Shown: in pieces, positions 1 to 9,120 of the stretch | How the letters are laid out: every line of letters starts with the position of its first letter | How positions within the stretch are numbered: the stretch's first letter is position 1 | NCBI GenBank assembly: GCA_003574685.1 | Contig: QOCQ01000001.1 | Location: 310,001 to 374,000 of the forward strand | Direction: 5' to 3' | Length of the DNA: 64,000 nucleotides | DNA from: Rhodospirillaceae bacterium SYSU D60007 | Lineage (GTDB): Bacteria; Pseudomonadota; Alphaproteobacteria; Reyranellales; Reyranellaceae | Made by a program: the position numbers and the translations under genes | The notes under the pieces: generated by a model | The model's database searches: none | What the model was told of the DNA's origin: nothing | What the model saw: only the letters and a program-made list of their open reading frames with translations

Positions 1-943
1 CATAGGCGAGGCCGAACACGGCCGCCACGGCGTAGAATTCGCCGAGCTGGCGCGTGAAGTAGTAGCTGCCCGCCGCCAGCGCCTGGATCATCAGGCCGAT
101 GACCAGCACCTGCCGCGCGCCGAATTTGTCGCCAGCGACGCCGAACACCACGCGGCCTGCCAGCCCGGCAAGCCCTTCAAGGCTGTAGATGGAGACGGCA
201 GCAAGCGGCGCCAGACCGCAGGCCATGGCATAGCTCACCGTGTGGAAGATCGGGCCGGAGTGCGCGGCGCAGCAGGCGAAGAAGGTAAGCGACAGGACGA
301 TGAACTGCGGTGAGCGGAAGGCCTGGCCCAGGGTCATGCCGGGATCGGCAGTCTCCGTTGCCTCGCCGGCTTCTGCTGCGTCGGGTGGACGGCGCACCAG
401 CAGGGCCGCCGGCAAAATCAGCACCCACGCCAGGATGGCGATCCACAGCATCGCTGAGCGCCAGTCGTAGGCCGAGATCAGCCAGCCGGCGAACGGCGAG
501 ATGGTCATGGGCGCAACGCCCATGCCGGCCGAGACGAGCGACACGGCAAGGCTGCGATGCTTGTCGAACCAGCCTGTCACCGTGGCGATGGTGGGCGCGA
601 AAATCGCACCGGCGGCGACGCCGACAACCACGCCATAGAGCAACTGGAATTCCAGAAGGCTGGTGGCGCGGCTGGCCAGCGCCAGTCCCAGCCCCAGCAG
701 CACGCCGCCCGATGTCACCACGATGCGTGGCCCGAAGCGGTCGGTGAGCGCGCCCCACGCGAAGCCCGCGACGCCCATTGTAAGGAAATCGAGCGTCATG
801 GCGCTGGATATGCCGGTGCGCGACCAGCCCGTCGCATCGGCCATGGGCTGAAGAAAGACCGCCAGCGAGAACAGCGTACCGACGGCGACGCAGCCCATCA
901 GCGCGCCCGCCGCCACGACCACCCAACCGTACTGGAGCCTCAT
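1..943 (-). CDS. MFS transporter (partial, C-terminus off the window)
   Basis: The gene starts with ATG at 943 and stays open to the left edge, so about 314 N-terminal residues are visible. The product begins MRLQYGWVVVAAGALMG and is a run of hydrophobic helices. A motif-A-like loop, GALTDRFGPR, follows the second helix near residues 65-74, and a charged central loop lies near residue 190-205. This is the layout of a 12-helix major facilitator of the inner membrane, closest in feel to the monocarboxylate or oxalate/formate antiporter group, but no substrate can be read from sequence. It is transcribed away from the window. A palindromic repeat separates it from the flavin oxidoreductase gene on its right. 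Confidence 0.85.
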   Translation of the reverse strand, partial: MRLQYGWVVVAAGALMGCVAVGTLFSLAVFLQPMADATGWSRTGISSAMTLDFLTMGVAGFAWGALTDRFGPRIVVTSGGVLLGLGLALASRATSLLEFQLLYGVVVGVAAGAIFAPTIATVTGWFDKHRSLAVSLVSAGMGVAPMTISPFAGWLISAYDWRSAMLWIAILAWVLILPAALLVRRPPDAAEAGEATETADPGMTLGQAFRSPQFIVLSLTFFACCAAHSGPIFHTVSYAMACGLAPLAAVSIYSLEGLAGLAGRVVFGVAGDKFGARQVLVIGLMIQALAAGSYYFTRQLGEFYAVAAVFGLAY

Positions 944-1042
944 GACCGGACCTCACGACATTGGACGTCTGGCCCGAGGACGCACCAGCCCTCCGCGATC
1001 CGACACCGGCCGGCCCAAAATTTCCGTCAGTCTTCCTCATGG

Positions 1043-1195
1043 CCTTCTCCCCGCGCAGGCGGGGAGAAGGTGCCCGAAGGGCGGATGAGGGGCTTCGCGG
1101 CCTCTCCTCATCGAGCTGATGTGCTTGTTGCAACGCCGGAAAGCCCCTCATCCGGCGCTTCGCGCCACCTTCTCCCCGCTTTCGCGGGGAGAAGG
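1043..1195. repeat. Long palindromic intergenic repeat, family A copy 1
   Basis: Two inverted arms, each itself a hairpin of the CCTTCTCCCCGC / GCGGGGAGAAGG type, flank a short variable middle. Related elements sit at 36195-36334 and 40758-40898. All share the arm layout 'ccttcyccc...gggraagg, then gcccgaagggcgga' and its mirror. REP-like elements of this type are common between genes in alphaproteobacterial genomes; no function is implied. Confidence 0.8.
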
Positions 1196-1202
1196 CAGAA
1201 GG

Positions 1203-2504
1203 CTACCCCGCCGCGGCTTTCTTTCCCGGGTCGTCGAGGGGGACGTTGATGTCGCCGCGGCCGAAATCGGCGACCTTGCCGTCCTGCGAGATTTCCGCCT
1301 GCTGTGCGCTCGCCACCACCTGGCGTCCCAGCGCCACGTAGGTTGGTACCTCTTCGTCGCGCATCTCGCGCAGACGCTGCTTGCGGGCCATCGCCTGTTC
1401 CATATATGGCGCCAGCTCTTCGAGCTTCCGTGCCTCGCGCGCGGCGGCCGTCTCGCTGAACTCCGGCATGATCTCGCGGCCGAACAGCTCCAGTGACTCG
1501 CAGATATGGTCATGGCGGTTGTTGCCGCCCTGCTGGACGAAGCAGACCTGGTCAACGCCCGCTTCGGCGAAGCCGCGCAAATGCGTACGTACCTCGTCAG
1601 GCGTGCCGATGCCGCGCGCGGGGTTGGGCGGCATCATTGCGCGCGCCGCCTGGTATTTCTGCCAGATATCGGTGCGGCCCGGGCGGTGCTCGCCGAAGAT
1701 ATAGAAGTGGCCCAGCGCGTAGCCGAAGAACATGAAGCCGTCGAGCCCGCGGCGCAGCGCTTCGTCGCGGTCGGGATGCACCGAGAAGCCGCTGACCATG
1801 CAGATGTTCGGATTGATCGCATGCCCGATCGGCACGCATTCGGTCTTCAGGATGCGGTAGTAATCATCGACCCACTGCTTCGCCTCCTGCGGATCGACGA
1901 AGGCGAAGGTCAGCGCACCAATCCCGCAGCGCGCCGCCAGATGGATGGTTTCGCGCTTGGAGCACGCCACCCAGATTGGCGGGTGCGGGCGCTGCACCGG
2001 CTTGGGCACCACGTTGCGGCAGGGCATCGAGAAGTATTTGCCCTCGAAGCCCGGGTAAGGGTTCATCACCATCATGTTGGCGGTCTGCTCGACCGCCTCG
2101 TGCCACATCGCGCGTTTCTCCTCGACCGGCACGCGAAAGCCGCCCAGCTCCATCAGCGAGGAGGACTCGCCCGTGCCCCAGTCGACACGGCCGTTTGACA
2201 CGATATCGAGCGTCGCAATCCGCTCGGCGACGCGCGCCGGATGGTTGTAATTCGGCGGCGACAGGCAGATGCCATGGCCCAGCCGGATGTTCTTCGTGCG
2301 CTGCGAGCAGGCGGCGAGGAACACCTCGGGCGCAGAGGAGTGGGAATACTCCTCAAGGAAATGGTGCTCCACCTCCCACGCGTAATCGATGCCCAGCCGG
2401 TCGGCCAGCTCGACCTGCTCCAGCGCCTCGTGGAACAACCGCTGCTCGGCACCCTCGCTCCACGGTTTCGGAAGCTGATGCTCATAGAAGATGCCGAACT
2501 TCAT
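1203..2504 (-). CDS. LLM class flavin-dependent oxidoreductase
   Basis: The 433-residue product begins MKFGIFYEHQLPKPW and has the TIM-barrel pattern of bacterial-luciferase-like FMN or F420 monooxygenases. Visible features are the alternating strand/helix run, a DYAWEVEHHF segment near residue 40, an RLGHGI strand near residue 75 and a GTGESSS flavin-phosphate loop near residue 111. The length is longer than the usual 340-380 because of a helical C-terminal tail. Members oxidise aldehydes, alkanes or sulfonates with reduced flavin in the cytoplasm; the substrate here is unknown. It stands alone, with a palindromic repeat just beyond its stop and a divergent toxin-antitoxin pair upstream. Confidence 0.85.
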   Translation of the reverse strand: MKFGIFYEHQLPKPWSEGAEQRLFHEALEQVELADRLGIDYAWEVEHHFLEEYSHSSAPEVFLAACSQRTKNIRLGHGICLSPPNYNHPARVAERIATLDIVSNGRVDWGTGESSSLMELGGFRVPVEEKRAMWHEAVEQTANMMVMNPYPGFEGKYFSMPCRNVVPKPVQRPHPPIWVACSKRETIHLAARCGIGALTFAFVDPQEAKQWVDDYYRILKTECVPIGHAINPNICMVSGFSVHPDRDEALRRGLDGFMFFGYALGHFYIFGEHRPGRTDIWQKYQAARAMMPPNPARGIGTPDEVRTHLRGFAEAGVDQVCFVQQGGNNRHDHICESLELFGREIMPEFSETAAAREARKLEELAPYMEQAMARKQRLREMRDEEVPTYVALGRQVVASAQQAEISQDGKVADFGRGDINVPLDDPGKKAAAG

Positions 2505-2651
2505 AAGTCCACGTCCTCACATGGGTACCTCGACTCGACCCTAGCAATTCATGACGCGTGGATCACCTTGCTGGAATAGATTCTGGGGTCATCGGTCGGC
2601 GCCGGCGAAGCGCGGAGCAAAGTTGTTGAATAGTAACTTATAGGGGACTAT

Positions 2652-2999
2652 ATGGGCATCAGTATCGTAGAGTATGTCCGCGAGGATGGCTCGAATCCCT
2701 TTCGCGGCTGGTTTGACCACTTGCATGCGCAGGCGGCGGCAAAGGTGGCGACGGCGGTGACACGGCTGGAACTCGGCAACACCTCGCGCGTGAAGTGGAT
2801 TGGCACAATCGGCGAGTATCGGATCGACTGGGGGCCGGGTTATCGAATCTATCTCGGCAAGGATGGCGAGACGCTGATCGTGCTGCTGGGAGGTGGTACG
2901 AAGCAGCGCCAGCAGGCGGACATCAACAAGGCGAAGGCCCTGTGGGCCGAATACAGGATGCGGAAGACAGCGATGGCCAGACGGCCGGAGGGGAGTTGA
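2652..2999 (+). CDS. RelE/HigB-type toxin of a type II toxin-antitoxin pair
   Basis: The 115-residue product carries the compact RelE-fold pattern seen in putative addiction-module killer proteins: an early hydrophobic strand (ISIVEYVRE), an FRGWFDHL helix, a GNTSRVKWIGTIGEYRIDWG core and a GYRIYLGKDGETLIVLLGGG hairpin followed by a KQRQQADINKAKALW helix. Such toxins are usually ribosome-dependent mRNA interferases. The gene is followed after 5 bp by a small HTH protein, giving toxin-first order as in higBA. The tail after residue 105 is basic and probably disordered. Confidence 0.85.
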   Translation: MGISIVEYVREDGSNPFRGWFDHLHAQAAAKVATAVTRLELGNTSRVKWIGTIGEYRIDWGPGYRIYLGKDGETLIVLLGGGTKQRQQADINKAKALWAEYRMRKTAMARRPEGS

Positions 3000-3004
3000 G
3001 TGAT

Positions 3005-3328
3005 ATGGCTCTGACGAGGGAGTTCAAGCGGACGGTCGTCGAACGAGTGCGGCGGGATCCTGCCTTTGCCAACGCATTGCTGGACGAAGCGGTTACGCTG
3101 TTTCTGAATGGCGAGGTTGATTCTGCCCGTCTCGTCCTCCGCGACCTCGTCAACGCGACCGTCGGTTTTGAAGGGTTGGCCGTGGAAACGGACAAGCCAG
3201 TCAAGAGCCTTCATCGGATGCTCTCGAGGGACGGTAACCCGACGATGGACAATCTCGCCGCCATTCTGGGTGTCGTCCGAAAAAAGCTCGGCGTGGAGCT
3301 ACAGGTACATGCGGTGAAGGCGGGATGA
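3005..3328 (+). CDS. HTH antitoxin paired with the upstream toxin
   Basis: The start chosen is ATG at 3005, five bases after the toxin stop, giving 107 residues. An open frame extends further upstream but only overlaps the toxin gene. The C-terminal half (VETDKPVKSLHRMLSRDGNPTMDNLAAIL, residues about 60-90) is an XRE-like helix-turn-helix typical of HigA-type antitoxins that bind the toxin and repress their own promoter. The N-terminal half is helical. Close spacing makes a bicistronic toxin-antitoxin operon, transcribed divergently from the flavin oxidoreductase gene. Confidence 0.85.
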   Translation: MALTREFKRTVVERVRRDPAFANALLDEAVTLFLNGEVDSARLVLRDLVNATVGFEGLAVETDKPVKSLHRMLSRDGNPTMDNLAAILGVVRKKLGVELQVHAVKAG

Positions 3329-3389
3329 AGAAGGCCGTCGTGCACCTCACCCGTCACGTCGGCATTGTTCGAAAAGCGCCGGGCTGGCA

Positions 3390-4382
3390 TCAGCTTGGCG
3401 ACGCGAACCCGGCGCGGTAGGTGCGCGGGGCGACGCCCAGGTGGCGGCGGAAGGCGCGGCGCAGGCTGCCGGGGTCGCCGAAGCCGACATTGCGCGCCAC
3501 GGCCTCGATTCGGTCCTTCTCTTCCAGCCGCTGCCGTGCTGCTTCGAGCCTGAGGCGCGCTACGGCTCGGGCCGGGGTCATGCCGGTGCGCGCCCGGTAG
3601 ACCCGCGCGAAGTGGCGCGGGCTCATGCCGGCCCGTTCCGCCAGCACCTGCACCGAAAGATCGGCATCGAGATTGGCGGCGATCCAGCGGTGCAGTTCGT
3701 CGAACGTGCCGTCATCGGTGCTCTGCAGGCGCAGGGTTTCGCTGTACTGCGATTGCCCGCCCGTGCGCCGTGCATAGACGACGAGGTGGCGTGCCGTGCG
3801 CATCGCCAGACCGCGGCCGAGATCCTCCTCGACCAGGGCCAGCGCCAGATCGATGCCCGCCGTGACGCCGGCCGAGGTGAAGAGGCTGCCATCGCGGATG
3901 AAGATCGCATCGGGTTCGACCTGCACGGCGGGGAAAGCTTGCGCCAGCCTTGCACACTCCTTCCAGTGCGTGGTCGCACGCTTGCCGTCGAGCAGACCGG
4001 CGGCGGCCACCAGAAACGCGCCGGTGCATACCGAGCCGGCGCGCCGAACGCGCCCTGCCTGCCGGCGCAGCCATCGCACGTGAACGCTGTCGCGTGCCGC
4101 GGCATGCACGCCTGGCCCGCCGGGCATGATCAGCGTATCGGCCCGCAGCCGCGCGGCCTGCCGCAACGGGGTCGTGTCCAGCCGCAGGCCCGAGGAGCTG
4201 GCGACCAGTCCGCCGCAACGCGACAGCACGATAGTGCGATAGGCGGGCGTGCCGGCCAGCTCCGATGCTGTTGCGAAGGTCTGCAGCGGCCCGGTGATGT
4301 CGAGGAGCTGGAAGCCGTCGAAGGCAAGAAAGGCGATGGTGCGGGGAGCATCGGGAGCAGGCGGCACGGCGGTTCCTCGCAC
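3390..4382 (-). CDS. GlxA-family transcriptional regulator (DJ-1/PfpI + AraC HTH)
   Basis: This 330-residue protein starts with GTG at 4382. Residues 14-180 form a DJ-1/PfpI domain with the nucleophile-elbow segment SVCTGAF near residue 117-123. Residues 225-325 form an AraC-type double helix-turn-helix (LAERAGMSPRHFARVYRARTG and VARNVGFGDPGSLRRAFRRHLG are the two recognition regions). Family members sense small ligands through the PfpI domain and regulate nearby genes. It is transcribed divergently from a stand-alone PfpI enzyme 91 bp away, which is the likely target. Confidence 0.9.
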   Translation of the reverse strand: MRGTAVPPAPDAPRTIAFLAFDGFQLLDITGPLQTFATASELAGTPAYRTIVLSRCGGLVASSSGLRLDTTPLRQAARLRADTLIMPGGPGVHAAARDSVHVRWLRRQAGRVRRAGSVCTGAFLVAAAGLLDGKRATTHWKECARLAQAFPAVQVEPDAIFIRDGSLFTSAGVTAGIDLALALVEEDLGRGLAMRTARHLVVYARRTGGQSQYSETLRLQSTDDGTFDELHRWIAANLDADLSVQVLAERAGMSPRHFARVYRARTGMTPARAVARLRLEAARQRLEEKDRIEAVARNVGFGDPGSLRRAFRRHLGVAPRTYRAGFASPS

Positions 4383-4473
4383 TGGCGATGATGGCAGAAA
4401 ACGCCCGAACTATGTCATTCCTGCCATGGCCCGTCATCCGTAATCTGGCGTCCTTCATTCGAGGGAGATCGCG

Positions 4474-5154
4474 ATGCCGTTCCACGCCGGATTCCTCCTG
4501 TTCCCCGACATCACCCAGCTCGACATGACCGGCCCCTGGGAAGTGCTGACCAAGCTGCCCGGCGCCGAGGTGCATCTGGTATCAAAGACGATGGAGCCGG
4601 TTTCAGCGGGCGGCGGCATGCGCATCGTGCCGACCACGACGTACGCGGCTTGTCCCCAACTCGACCTGGTGTGCGTGCCCGGCGGCAGCGGCGTGAATGC
4701 CCTGCTGGAGGACGAGGAGACGCTGGCCTTCCTGCGCCGGCAGGCGGCCGGTGCCCGCTATGTCACCTCTGTCTGCACCGGCTCGCTGGTGCTGGGCGCC
4801 GCCGGGCTGCTCAGGGGCAAGCGCGCCGCCACGCACTGGATGTCGATGGACATGTTGAAGGAGTTCGGCGCCGTGCCGGTGCACCAGCGGGTGGTGATCG
4901 ACGGCAACGTCATCACCGGCGGCGGCGTCACGGCCGGCATCGATTTCGGGCTCACGGTCGCGGCCGAGATCGCGGGACCGGAGGTCGCCAAGGCGATCCA
5001 GCTTGGCATCGAATACAACCCGCAGCCGCCATTCGATGCCGGCTCGCCCGAGAAGGCCGGTGCGGCCCTTACGGCCATGGCACAGCAGGCTGCGGCTGCC
5101 CGTCAGAGCGAGCGCGCCGCCGCCGTGAAGCGCGCTGCCAGGCGGCTGACCTGA
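4474..5154 (+). CDS. DJ-1/PfpI family protein, isonitrile hydratase-like
   Basis: The 226-residue product is a single DJ-1/PfpI domain with the signature SVCTGSLVLGAAGLLRGKRAATHW, whose cysteine near residue 105 is the expected nucleophile, and an early acidic residue (QLDMTGPWE) at the site used in isonitrile hydratase. Isonitrile hydratase (InhA of Pseudomonas) converts isonitriles to N-substituted formamides. This assignment is by resemblance; related proteins have other or unknown activities. A basic, alanine-rich tail follows residue 200. The gene faces away from the GlxA-type regulator, so the pair may be a ligand-controlled unit. Confidence 0.85.
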   Translation: MPFHAGFLLFPDITQLDMTGPWEVLTKLPGAEVHLVSKTMEPVSAGGGMRIVPTTTYAACPQLDLVCVPGGSGVNALLEDEETLAFLRRQAAGARYVTSVCTGSLVLGAAGLLRGKRAATHWMSMDMLKEFGAVPVHQRVVIDGNVITGGGVTAGIDFGLTVAAEIAGPEVAKAIQLGIEYNPQPPFDAGSPEKAGAALTAMAQQAAAARQSERAAAVKRAARRLT

Positions 5155-5197
5155 AGGGACACTCTCAAAAAGGCCGCTTTATCTGTCTCCGACTGTC

Positions 5198-5800
5198 TCA
5201 ATTCGCACGGCGAGTGAAGCGCCATACGACAGCCGGCGGCAGATTGGACCAGATGCGAGGGCCGCGGATAGCGTCCAGCCGCAAGCGGCGTAACAACTCC
5301 GGCGGTATTGGCGAAGCCGGGCCATAGGTGAACTGCACCAGCGCGCCGCCCGGCGGCAGGACGGCGACGGCGGCGGTCACAATCGCCTCGACCACGGGTG
5401 CCGGCATGGCCAGCAGCGGCAGACCCGAAACCACGGCACCCACGGGCCCCACCCCGTGCACTGCCAGCAGGTCGGGCAGGGCTGCGGCATCGCCCCTCAG
5501 CAGGCGCAATCCGGGAAAGCTGCGGGCCAGATGCGCGTGTAGCTCCGGGTCCAACTCAACCGGTATCAGCCGCTCCGGCGGCAGGCCGGCCGCCAGCAGG
5601 GCCCGCGTGATGCTGCCCGTGCCGGCGCCCAGCTCGACAATCGTGCCGCCATCGGGCAGCAACTGCAGGGCCGCGCGCGCCATCGCCCGGCCCAGTGCCC
5701 GGCTGCTGGGGGTGACGCTGCCCATGCCCAGGGGCCGGCGCAGCCAGCGCTTCAGGAAAACGGCGCGGTCGCGCGTCGTGGTCGCGGGGGTGAGAGGCAC
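5198..5800 (-). CDS. SAM-dependent methyltransferase, PmtA-like
   Basis: I place the start at GTG 5800, seven bases after the stop of the glycosyltransferase gene and preceded by AGGCGG, giving 200 residues; the longer open frame upstream is a shadow of that gene. Motif I is VELGAGTGSITRAL near residue 55, followed by an acidic ribose-binding residue in PVELDPELH and then a VSGLPLLAMP segment. That last pattern is typical of the phospholipid N-methyltransferase (PmtA) and rRNA-adenine-methylase-like group. Substrate is inferred only: phosphatidylethanolamine methylation would fit a membrane or periplasmic glucan neighbour. It is probably co-transcribed with the gene upstream. Confidence 0.8.
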   Translation of the reverse strand: MPLTPATTTRDRAVFLKRWLRRPLGMGSVTPSSRALGRAMARAALQLLPDGGTIVELGAGTGSITRALLAAGLPPERLIPVELDPELHAHLARSFPGLRLLRGDAAALPDLLAVHGVGPVGAVVSGLPLLAMPAPVVEAIVTAAVAVLPPGGALVQFTYGPASPIPPELLRRLRLDAIRGPRIWSNLPPAVVWRFTRRAN

Positions 5801-5807
5801 TTGCCGC

Positions 5808-8735
5808 CTAGTCGCCGGCGGCCAGCGGCAGCGTCGCCTCGGCGCCCGATGGGCCGGCAGGGGCTGCGGCGGGAATGACGAGCGCGCGCGACTGGCGCAT
5901 CTGCTCCAGCGCGTTGACCAGCGACACGTAGACCGCGGCAACATAGGGCAACGACTGGACCACCAGCAGCACCGCCCACAACCGCGCCTCGGGATCGATG
6001 ACGCCCTTGCCCAGCCACACGCCGGCGGCCGCCAGCCATAGCGCCACCGCAATCGCCGCTTCATCGCGCGCCATGGCGAGCGCCCGGCCCAGCGTCGCCC
6101 GGGTGTCCATCTTGGGCGTGCGGATGAAGGGCAGCTTGCTGGTGAGCAGGCCATAGATCACCGCCTTGCCGACCGTGTAGGTCAGCGACAGGCCAGCGAA
6201 GGCCGCGCCGATGCTCTGGCGCAAGGTGCAATGCACCCGCGTGGCGTAGAGGGCAAAGGAGTAGGCCAGCTTGAAGATGAACAGCGCCAGCGTCGGCACC
6301 ACGAAGGCCTCGGGCGGCAAGGGCAGCGTGCTCCACTGGCGCGAGGCCATCATCGGGGAGAGCGCGTTGCCCAGCGCGCCGTCCAACCCCACCAGCGACA
6401 CGAGCCAGGTCAGCGCCGCGCCCACCGGCGCCAGCGGCGGCACGATCGGCACCAGCGCGCCGAATGCCCACACAAGCCCGGCAAGCGTGAAGGCGACATT
6501 GAGGGCATCGGCGAACCACGGCAGCCAGCCGGTCGCGAAGTGGTATTTCTGCCAGAACGTGAGCTGCGTGTTGTTGCCCAGCAGGCTGCGCCAGTGGCCC
6601 TTGAGGATCTGCATGGCGCCATAGGCCCAGCGGAAACGCTGCTTCTTGTAGCCGGAGAAATTATCCGGGGTGAGCCCCTGGCCGAAGCGCTCCCGGCTAT
6701 AGGTGGCGGAATAGCCGCGTTCCATCGCGCGCAGGCCGAACTCGGTATCCTCGGTGATGCACCAGGTGGCCCAGCCGCCAAGCTCCTCCATCACGCTGCG
6801 CCGGACCAGCGTCATCGTGCCGTGCTGGATCAGCGCGTCGTATTCGTTGCGCAGGCACATGCCGATGTCGAAGAAGCCGGCATACTCCCACTGCAGCATT
6901 TCCTTGAAGCGGTCGTCGCGCCAGTCGCGGTGATCCTGCGGCGCCTGCACGTAGCCTATCTTCGGGTCGTCGAACTGCGGCACCAGGGCCTTCAGCCAGT
7001 CGCTGCGCACCACGTAGTCGCTGTCGATCACGCCGATGATCCCGGCGTCCGGCGCGGTTTCCTTCAGCACATGATTCAGTGCACCGGCCTTGAAGCCTTT
7101 CATCACGTCGAAATGGAAGAAGCGGAAATGCGGACCAAGCTGCTGACAGTGCTCCTCCACCGGACGCCACACCGCCGGATCGCGGGTATTATTGTCGATG
7201 ACGATGACTTCAAAGTTCGGGTAGTCCAGCGCCGCCAGCGAATCGAGGGTTTCCTTCACCATCGCCGGCGGTTCGTTGCAGATCGCCAGATGCAGCGACA
7301 CCTTGGGCCAGTGCCGTACCGCTGGCAGCGCCGCCACCACTTCGGCGGCGGGCGGTACGGCGCGCTTCCAGCGCCGCCGCCAGATGGTCTCGGCCATCTC
7401 CAGCGCCTGCGCCAGCACCATCGCCAGGCTGGCCAGCAGGAAGGCAGTGAGCAGCGACCATCCGAGAATCTGGTACCAGACCATGTAGGTGCCTGCGGCA
7501 GCGTAACCGGCGTAGACCATCCCGGCACCGGCCAACGCGGTCACCGCGCCGAACACGACCTGTCCCGCGAAGCGCACGTCGCGCATGGTCCACAGGAAGC
7601 CTGCGAAGAGAGGCAAAGCCATTGCCAGCGTCCACAGGGCGAGCTTCCACCACGCCGGGAATACCGTGACCGGCCCGGTCCAGTCGAACTTGATCTGGCG
7701 GTCGGCGTCCCACAGGCCCCAGTAGCCGCCCGCCAGACCTTCGAGGTCGCGCGATTTCCAGGGCTGATCGAACGCCTCGATCACGAAATGATCGATCTTC
7801 TGGTCGCGCAGCCAGGCGACGGCCTCGCGGACCTGCCGCGCCTGCTCGGCCGGCGAGGCGATCTTCAGCGCAGCACCGCCCTTGTCATGACCGATGCGGC
7901 CGGCGCCGTTGGACGGCCAGCCCACCTCGGTCACCACGATGTTCTTGCCGGGGAAGCTGCGGCGCAGCTCTGCGATCTTGTCCTGCAGGTAGGCGAGCGG
8001 ACCATTCGCGCCCGAACCCTCATCCCAGTAAGGCAGGATGTGAACGGCGATGTAATCGACCTCGCGCACCAGCTCGGGGTGATCGAGCCATACGTGCCAC
8101 GGCTCCGCCGTCGAAACCGGCACGTTCACGTTCTTCTTTACCTGGCGGATGTACTGGATGAGTCGCCGGGCGGAAATCTCGCCGCGCAGGATGGTTTCGT
8201 TGCCGACCAGCACCCGTTCGACGTTGGGGCTGGAATTGGCCATGCGGATCAGCGCTGCGATCTCGCGCTCGGTTTCCTGCCGGTACAGCTCGATGCGGCC
8301 GCGCTGGTCGTTGGTGACGCCGACGTGATCATAAATCCAGGCGCCCGCCACGACCTTCAGGCCGTACTGGTCGGCGATCCTGGGCACGTTCTCGACACCG
8401 TCGAGGGCGGAATAGGTACGCACGTAGCGGACCCGGCCGGCCAGCGTACGCATGTCCCGCTCGATTTGCTCCAGCCGGGGGCTGTGCTGAGCTACCGCCG
8501 CCCTGGCGCCGGGATCATCGGTGAGGGCGGCGCGCTCCTTGGCGATGCCGAGCGCCATGGAGTCCTGGTTCTTGGCATAGGGTGCGTAGGTGACCCCGTA
8601 GAGCTGCCCGTCCATCGGCGGCGGCTCGATGGTGCGGGTGAAGACGTTCCAGCCCAGGAAAGTACCGGCGATGATGAAGAGCAGCGCGCCAAGCGCGCTC
8701 AGTCCAAGCCCAGACGGTCGATCATCGGCACGCAT
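5808..8735 (-). CDS. Membrane GH17 - family 2 glycosyltransferase fusion (NdvB/NdvC-like beta-glucan synthesis)
   Basis: The 975-residue protein has one N-terminal membrane helix (residues about 13-32), a GH17 glycosidase-like domain to about 340, several central helices, a GT2 domain at about 480-740 and further C-terminal helices. GH17 catalytic glutamates are visible in LVGNETIL and VVTEVGWPSNG. GT2 motifs are IDNNTRDP, VIDSDYVV, ITEDTEFGLR and QRFRWAYGAMQ. This two-domain layout is known from rhizobial Ndv-type proteins that make periplasmic cyclic beta-1,3/1,6-glucans, where the GH17 part acts as transglycosylase. The product is inferred. Both active sites look intact. A small methyltransferase gene follows within 10 bp. 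Confidence 0.85.
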   Translation of the reverse strand: MRADDRPSGLGLSALGALLFIIAGTFLGWNVFTRTIEPPPMDGQLYGVTYAPYAKNQDSMALGIAKERAALTDDPGARAAVAQHSPRLEQIERDMRTLAGRVRYVRTYSALDGVENVPRIADQYGLKVVAGAWIYDHVGVTNDQRGRIELYRQETEREIAALIRMANSSPNVERVLVGNETILRGEISARRLIQYIRQVKKNVNVPVSTAEPWHVWLDHPELVREVDYIAVHILPYWDEGSGANGPLAYLQDKIAELRRSFPGKNIVVTEVGWPSNGAGRIGHDKGGAALKIASPAEQARQVREAVAWLRDQKIDHFVIEAFDQPWKSRDLEGLAGGYWGLWDADRQIKFDWTGPVTVFPAWWKLALWTLAMALPLFAGFLWTMRDVRFAGQVVFGAVTALAGAGMVYAGYAAAGTYMVWYQILGWSLLTAFLLASLAMVLAQALEMAETIWRRRWKRAVPPAAEVVAALPAVRHWPKVSLHLAICNEPPAMVKETLDSLAALDYPNFEVIVIDNNTRDPAVWRPVEEHCQQLGPHFRFFHFDVMKGFKAGALNHVLKETAPDAGIIGVIDSDYVVRSDWLKALVPQFDDPKIGYVQAPQDHRDWRDDRFKEMLQWEYAGFFDIGMCLRNEYDALIQHGTMTLVRRSVMEELGGWATWCITEDTEFGLRAMERGYSATYSRERFGQGLTPDNFSGYKKQRFRWAYGAMQILKGHWRSLLGNNTQLTFWQKYHFATGWLPWFADALNVAFTLAGLVWAFGALVPIVPPLAPVGAALTWLVSLVGLDGALGNALSPMMASRQWSTLPLPPEAFVVPTLALFIFKLAYSFALYATRVHCTLRQSIGAAFAGLSLTYTVGKAVIYGLLTSKLPFIRTPKMDTRATLGRALAMARDEAAIAVALWLAAAGVWLGKGVIDPEARLWAVLLVVQSLPYVAAVYVSLVNALEQMRQSRALVIPAAAPAGPSGAEATLPLAAGD

Positions 8736-9120
8736 ATTCGGGTAGCGTTCCCCTTCCCCCGCAGGGGCCCTCGCAATCGGCGTGCCGTTCGGTGGCGTTC
8801 CGGACGCCCGTCACCTTCGCGCCGCCTGGGGGAAGCGAGACCGGCAACAGGGATGACAGACGCCCAACCGACGAAAAGCCGACTGCGACGTGCGGCGAAC
8901 CTCGTGAGGCTCAGTTCCCTGCGCCTGTTTCCTCGTCGCCGACCCGTCGGCGCCGATATGGCGATGGGCGAGTCTATAGCGTTGCCGCGCGCGCCCAAGC
9001 AAGGGTTCGCAGCGCAAAGCGACCAAAATTCCTTGAGTTGGGCGGGGTTGCGGCAATCGCGTGTCGCGAGCGGGAACGATCAGCGGCGTGCAGCGTTTTA
9101 AAACGATTCTGCTTGCCCGG
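8736..9120. other. Intergenic region without a recognised gene
   Basis: These 385 bases lie between the start of the GH17-GT2 gene and the stop of a response regulator gene, both on the minus strand. All six frames give only arginine/alanine-rich shadow peptides. A degenerate inverted pair (ccccttcccccgcagg / cctgggggaag) may be a decayed palindromic repeat. The promoter of the GH17-GT2 gene should lie here but I see no convincing -35/-10 pair. Confidence 0.5.

Noticed and set aside
177-1151. A 324-codon minus-strand frame at the left edge
   Set aside because: Its product is arginine/glycine-rich; the real gene in the adjacent frame is an MFS transporter that runs off the edge.
1043-1195. 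CRISPR-like repeat structure
   Set aside because: It is one pair of inverted arms, not regularly spaced direct repeats; no cas genes or arrays occur in the window.
6231-9101. A 956-codon plus-strand open frame antisense to the GH17-GT2 gene
   Set aside because: It is arginine/histidine-rich with no domain and mirrors a well-supported gene; high GC leaves antisense frames open.
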